The translations under genes and the position numbers were made by a program. From Heyndrickxia shackletonii (GTDB lineage Bacteria > Bacillota > Bacilli > Bacillales > Bacillaceae_C), in contig NZ_LJJC01000004.1 in NCBI RefSeq assembly GCF_001420715.1, positions 3,615,740-3,679,739 of the forward strand: a stretch of 64,000 nucleotides of DNA. Direction: 5' to 3'. How positions within the stretch are numbered: the stretch's first letter is position 1; each line of letters starts with the position of its first letter. Below are positions 62,277-64,000 of this stretch, one piece after another. The notes beneath the pieces are model-generated. The model had not been told where the DNA came from and did not search any database. It saw nothing but the letters and a program-made list of their open reading frames with translations.

Positions 62277-63464
62277 CTAAACAATTTTGTCCTCTATCAA
62301 ATGCGTGATTTCTTGTTCTGAATAACCAAGAGATAGTAAGATTTCCCTCGTATGTTCACCAGGTAATGGCGGATGCCCCGTGACCTGAACCGGTGTTTTA
62401 GACAATTTTAAAGGGCTTCCTACTAATTTCACTTCACCCGCAGTCGGATGATTCAACTTTATTAACATGTCTCTAGCTATAGCTTGAGGGTCTTGAAAAA
62501 CCATTTTCAAATTATTGATAGGACCACATGGTATGCTGTTTTCATTGCATTTTTGCAACCAATAATCAGTCGGTTGTTCAACCAATCTATTTTGTAAAAT
62601 AGGAATTAATGCTTCCTGATTTTCTACTCTACTAGCATTTGTCATAAATTTAGAATCATTGCACAGATGATCTAAGCCGAGAATATGGCAAAGCTTATCG
62701 AATTGCCTGTCATTACCGACAGCTATTACCATTTTTCCGTCTTTTGTATCAAAGGTTTGATAGGGTACGATATTGGCATGCAAATTTCCTAGCAATCTAG
62801 GAAGTTTTTCCGTCATCAAATAATTACTGGCAATATTCACAAGTGCACTAATCCCAGAATCAAATAGGGAAATATCCAACTTTTGGCCTGATCCTGATTT
62901 CTGCCTTTCGAGCAGTGCGGCTTGAATACCACTTAATGCATAAAGGCCCGTTAAAATATCTGTGATGGCAATTCCTACTTTTTGCGGTCCGGAATCACTG
63001 GACCCAGTAATACTCATCAATCCACACATTGCTTGAATGATATAATCATATCCCGCTAAATTTTTATAAGGACCTGTTTCCCCAAATCCAGTAATAGAAC
63101 AAAATACTAGTTTAGGGTTTAGCTGCGACAGTGTCTCATACCCTAATCCCAGCCGTTCCATTGTCCCTGTTTTAAAATTGTGAATCACTACATCACTTTG
63201 CAAAACTAGCCTTTTAATCATTTCCAGCCCTTTTTCAGTTTTTAAGTTGACAGTAAGGCTTTTTTTATTCCGATTGGCACATAAATAATAAGCACTTACT
63301 CCATTTTGAAAGGGAGGTCCCCAATCTCTTGTGTCATCACTGCCCCCTGGAGCCTCTATTTTTATTACTTCTGCTCCTAAATCTCCCAATATCATCGTAC
63401 AAAGCGGCCCTGCCAGTACCCTTGTTAAATCCAAAACTTTTATTCCAGCTAATGCTCCGGCCAA
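62277..63464 (-). CDS. CaiB/BaiF family CoA-transferase (possible glutarate CoA-transferase)
   Basis: The 395-residue class III CoA-transferase begins GIKVLDLTRVLAGPLCTMIL and contains LGDLGAEVIKIEAPGGSDDT and the catalytic aspartate Asp169 (VGIAITDILTGLYA), the same number as in formyl-CoA transferase. The order with an acyl-CoA dehydrogenase and a semialdehyde dehydrogenase resembles glutarate activation by succinyl-CoA:glutarate CoA-transferase (SUGCT-like). It is the first gene of the operon. Confidence 0.87.
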   Translation of the reverse strand: MAGALAGIKVLDLTRVLAGPLCTMILGDLGAEVIKIEAPGGSDDTRDWGPPFQNGVSAYYLCANRNKKSLTVNLKTEKGLEMIKRLVLQSDVVIHNFKTGTMERLGLGYETLSQLNPKLVFCSITGFGETGPYKNLAGYDYIIQAMCGLMSITGSSDSGPQKVGIAITDILTGLYALSGIQAALLERQKSGSGQKLDISLFDSGISALVNIASNYLMTEKLPRLLGNLHANIVPYQTFDTKDGKMVIAVGNDRQFDKLCHILGLDHLCNDSKFMTNASRVENQEALIPILQNRLVEQPTDYWLQKCNENSIPCGPINNLKMVFQDPQAIARDMLIKLNHPTAGEVKLVGSPLKLSKTPVQVTGHPPLPGEHTREILLSLGYSEQEITHLIEDKIV

Positions 63465-63605
63465 ATAGCATCACTCCTTTAAGAAATTCTAGTAAGGCTT
63501 AGCTTGACCTATTTTAAAATCCTGAAAAAACAGTTTCCTGCAATATTATGTTTACGAGAACATTTATAAATTTATGCCTAAGCTTTTAAGATCAAAAAGA
63601 GCTAA

Positions 63606-63645
63606 TAAAAAAAACCCGCATCTAAAATAGATGCGAGTTTTTCAT
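63606..63645 (-). terminator. Terminator of the wrbA-like gene
   Basis: Minus strand AAAACTCGCATCTA and TAGATGCGGGTTTT, with one G-U pair, around a TTT loop; a long T run follows. Confidence 0.92.
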
Positions 63646-63659
63646 ACGAAAAGCTTATA

Positions 63660-64000
63660 TTATTGTAGTCCTGCCTTTACCCATTCAGCCACTTGAACAG
63701 TGCGCTTTGCCTGGTGTTTAACAGCGCCTTGAACGTCTTCTACCATTTTGCCGTCTTGACCTTGTGTTACAGTTGTACCATAAGGGTTTCCACCGGCTGC
63801 ATAAATAGATTGATCAGTGTATCCAGGAGGAACAATGATCGTACCCCAATGCATCATAGAAGTGTAAATGGCATGAATCGTTTGCTCTTGTCCACCATTA
63901 GAATTTCCAGCTGAAGCCATAGCGCTAACTACTTTGTTTACTGTTTTTCCTTGTGCCCAAAATCCGCCTAATGTATCTAAAAATTGTTTCATTTGGGAAG
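63660..64000 (-). CDS. wrbA: WrbA-type NAD(P)H:quinone oxidoreductase (3' part, cut by window end)
   Basis: The frame enters from the right edge (SQMKQFLDTLGGFWAQGK) and continues with the WrbA motifs SAMASAGNSNGGQEQTI, MHWGTIIVPPGYTD and NPYGTTVTQGQDGK, ending VAEWVKAGLQ. WrbA proteins are FMN-binding tetramers that reduce quinones by two electrons, limiting oxidative stress. The N-terminal flavodoxin part lies beyond 64000. Confidence 0.92.
   Translation of the reverse strand, partial: SQMKQFLDTLGGFWAQGKTVNKVVSAMASAGNSNGGQEQTIHAIYTSMMHWGTIIVPPGYTDQSIYAAGGNPYGTTVTQGQDGKMVEDVQGAVKHQAKRTVQVAEWVKAGLQ

Noticed and set aside
1-64000. tRNA, rRNA, prophage or plasmid replication genes
   Set aside because: I saw no cloverleaf, rRNA core sequence, integrase, terminase or replication initiator; the only mobile element is the group II intron.

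Overview
The window comes from a low-GC, spore-forming Bacillaceae genome. The evidence is spoVR, a yhcU / yhcT / pgcA(yhxB) / yhdB block that I recall from the same part of the B. subtilis map, a YjcZ-type small sporulation protein, a SleB-like wall hydrolase, a sporulation-kinase-type histidine kinase, and strong GGAGG ribosome binding sites with frequent TTG and GTG starts. The species cannot be fixed from the sequence alone.

Region by region. 0-4.9 kb: 5' part of a class A penicillin-binding protein; thiT under a TPP riboswitch; an orphan histidine kinase; small Gly/Tyr-rich spore-type proteins; an SGNH-like protein that lacks canonical catalytic residues. 5-16.1 kb: a complete oligopeptide ABC transporter (oppABCDF) with a C26 glutamyl hydrolase and an M19 dipeptidase beyond it, then CorA, an SGNH hydrolase and a CDF exporter. 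16.4-20.9 kb: a GNAT, cstA with its small ybdD/yjiX partner, and an acyltransferase. 21-31.3 kb: a full reductive pyrimidine degradation cluster, namely permease, PreT/PreA dihydropyrimidine dehydrogenase, dihydropyrimidinase, beta-ureidopropionase, omega-aminotransferase and CoA-acylating semialdehyde dehydrogenase. Together they would take uracil or thymine to acetyl-CoA or propionyl-CoA. 31.5-34.9 kb: a cell wall hydrolase, a lipoprotein, and two fluC/crcB genes behind a fluoride riboswitch.

35-51.5 kb is a metal and metalloid island with visible decay and rearrangement. It holds csoR-copZ without copA; a scar where the start of copA is joined to the end of a second arsB and the start of a second arsC; a Fur-box FTR1 permease; a two-component system; a YdhK lipoprotein; a degraded multicopper oxidase; a class C group II intron placed just behind a terminator hairpin; an ArsR-type repressor with an M28 peptidase and several tiny Cys-containing proteins; the intact arsR-arsB-arsC operon; and a marR / broken arsN1-like GNAT / arsO-like operon. 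A palindrome, ATCAAA-N4to6-TTTGAT, recurs in front of most of the M28/ArsR genes and upstream of the marR operon. It suggests a small regulon that also covers genes of unknown role. This is the best candidate for something undescribed.

51.7-64 kb: spoVR, a small membrane protein, an MFS exporter, yhdB, pgcA, yhcU, yhcT, an array of six 52-bp repeats, a probable glutarate / glutarate-semialdehyde catabolic operon (CoA-transferase, glutaryl-CoA dehydrogenase-like enzyme, semialdehyde dehydrogenase), and the 3' part of a WrbA-type quinone reductase.
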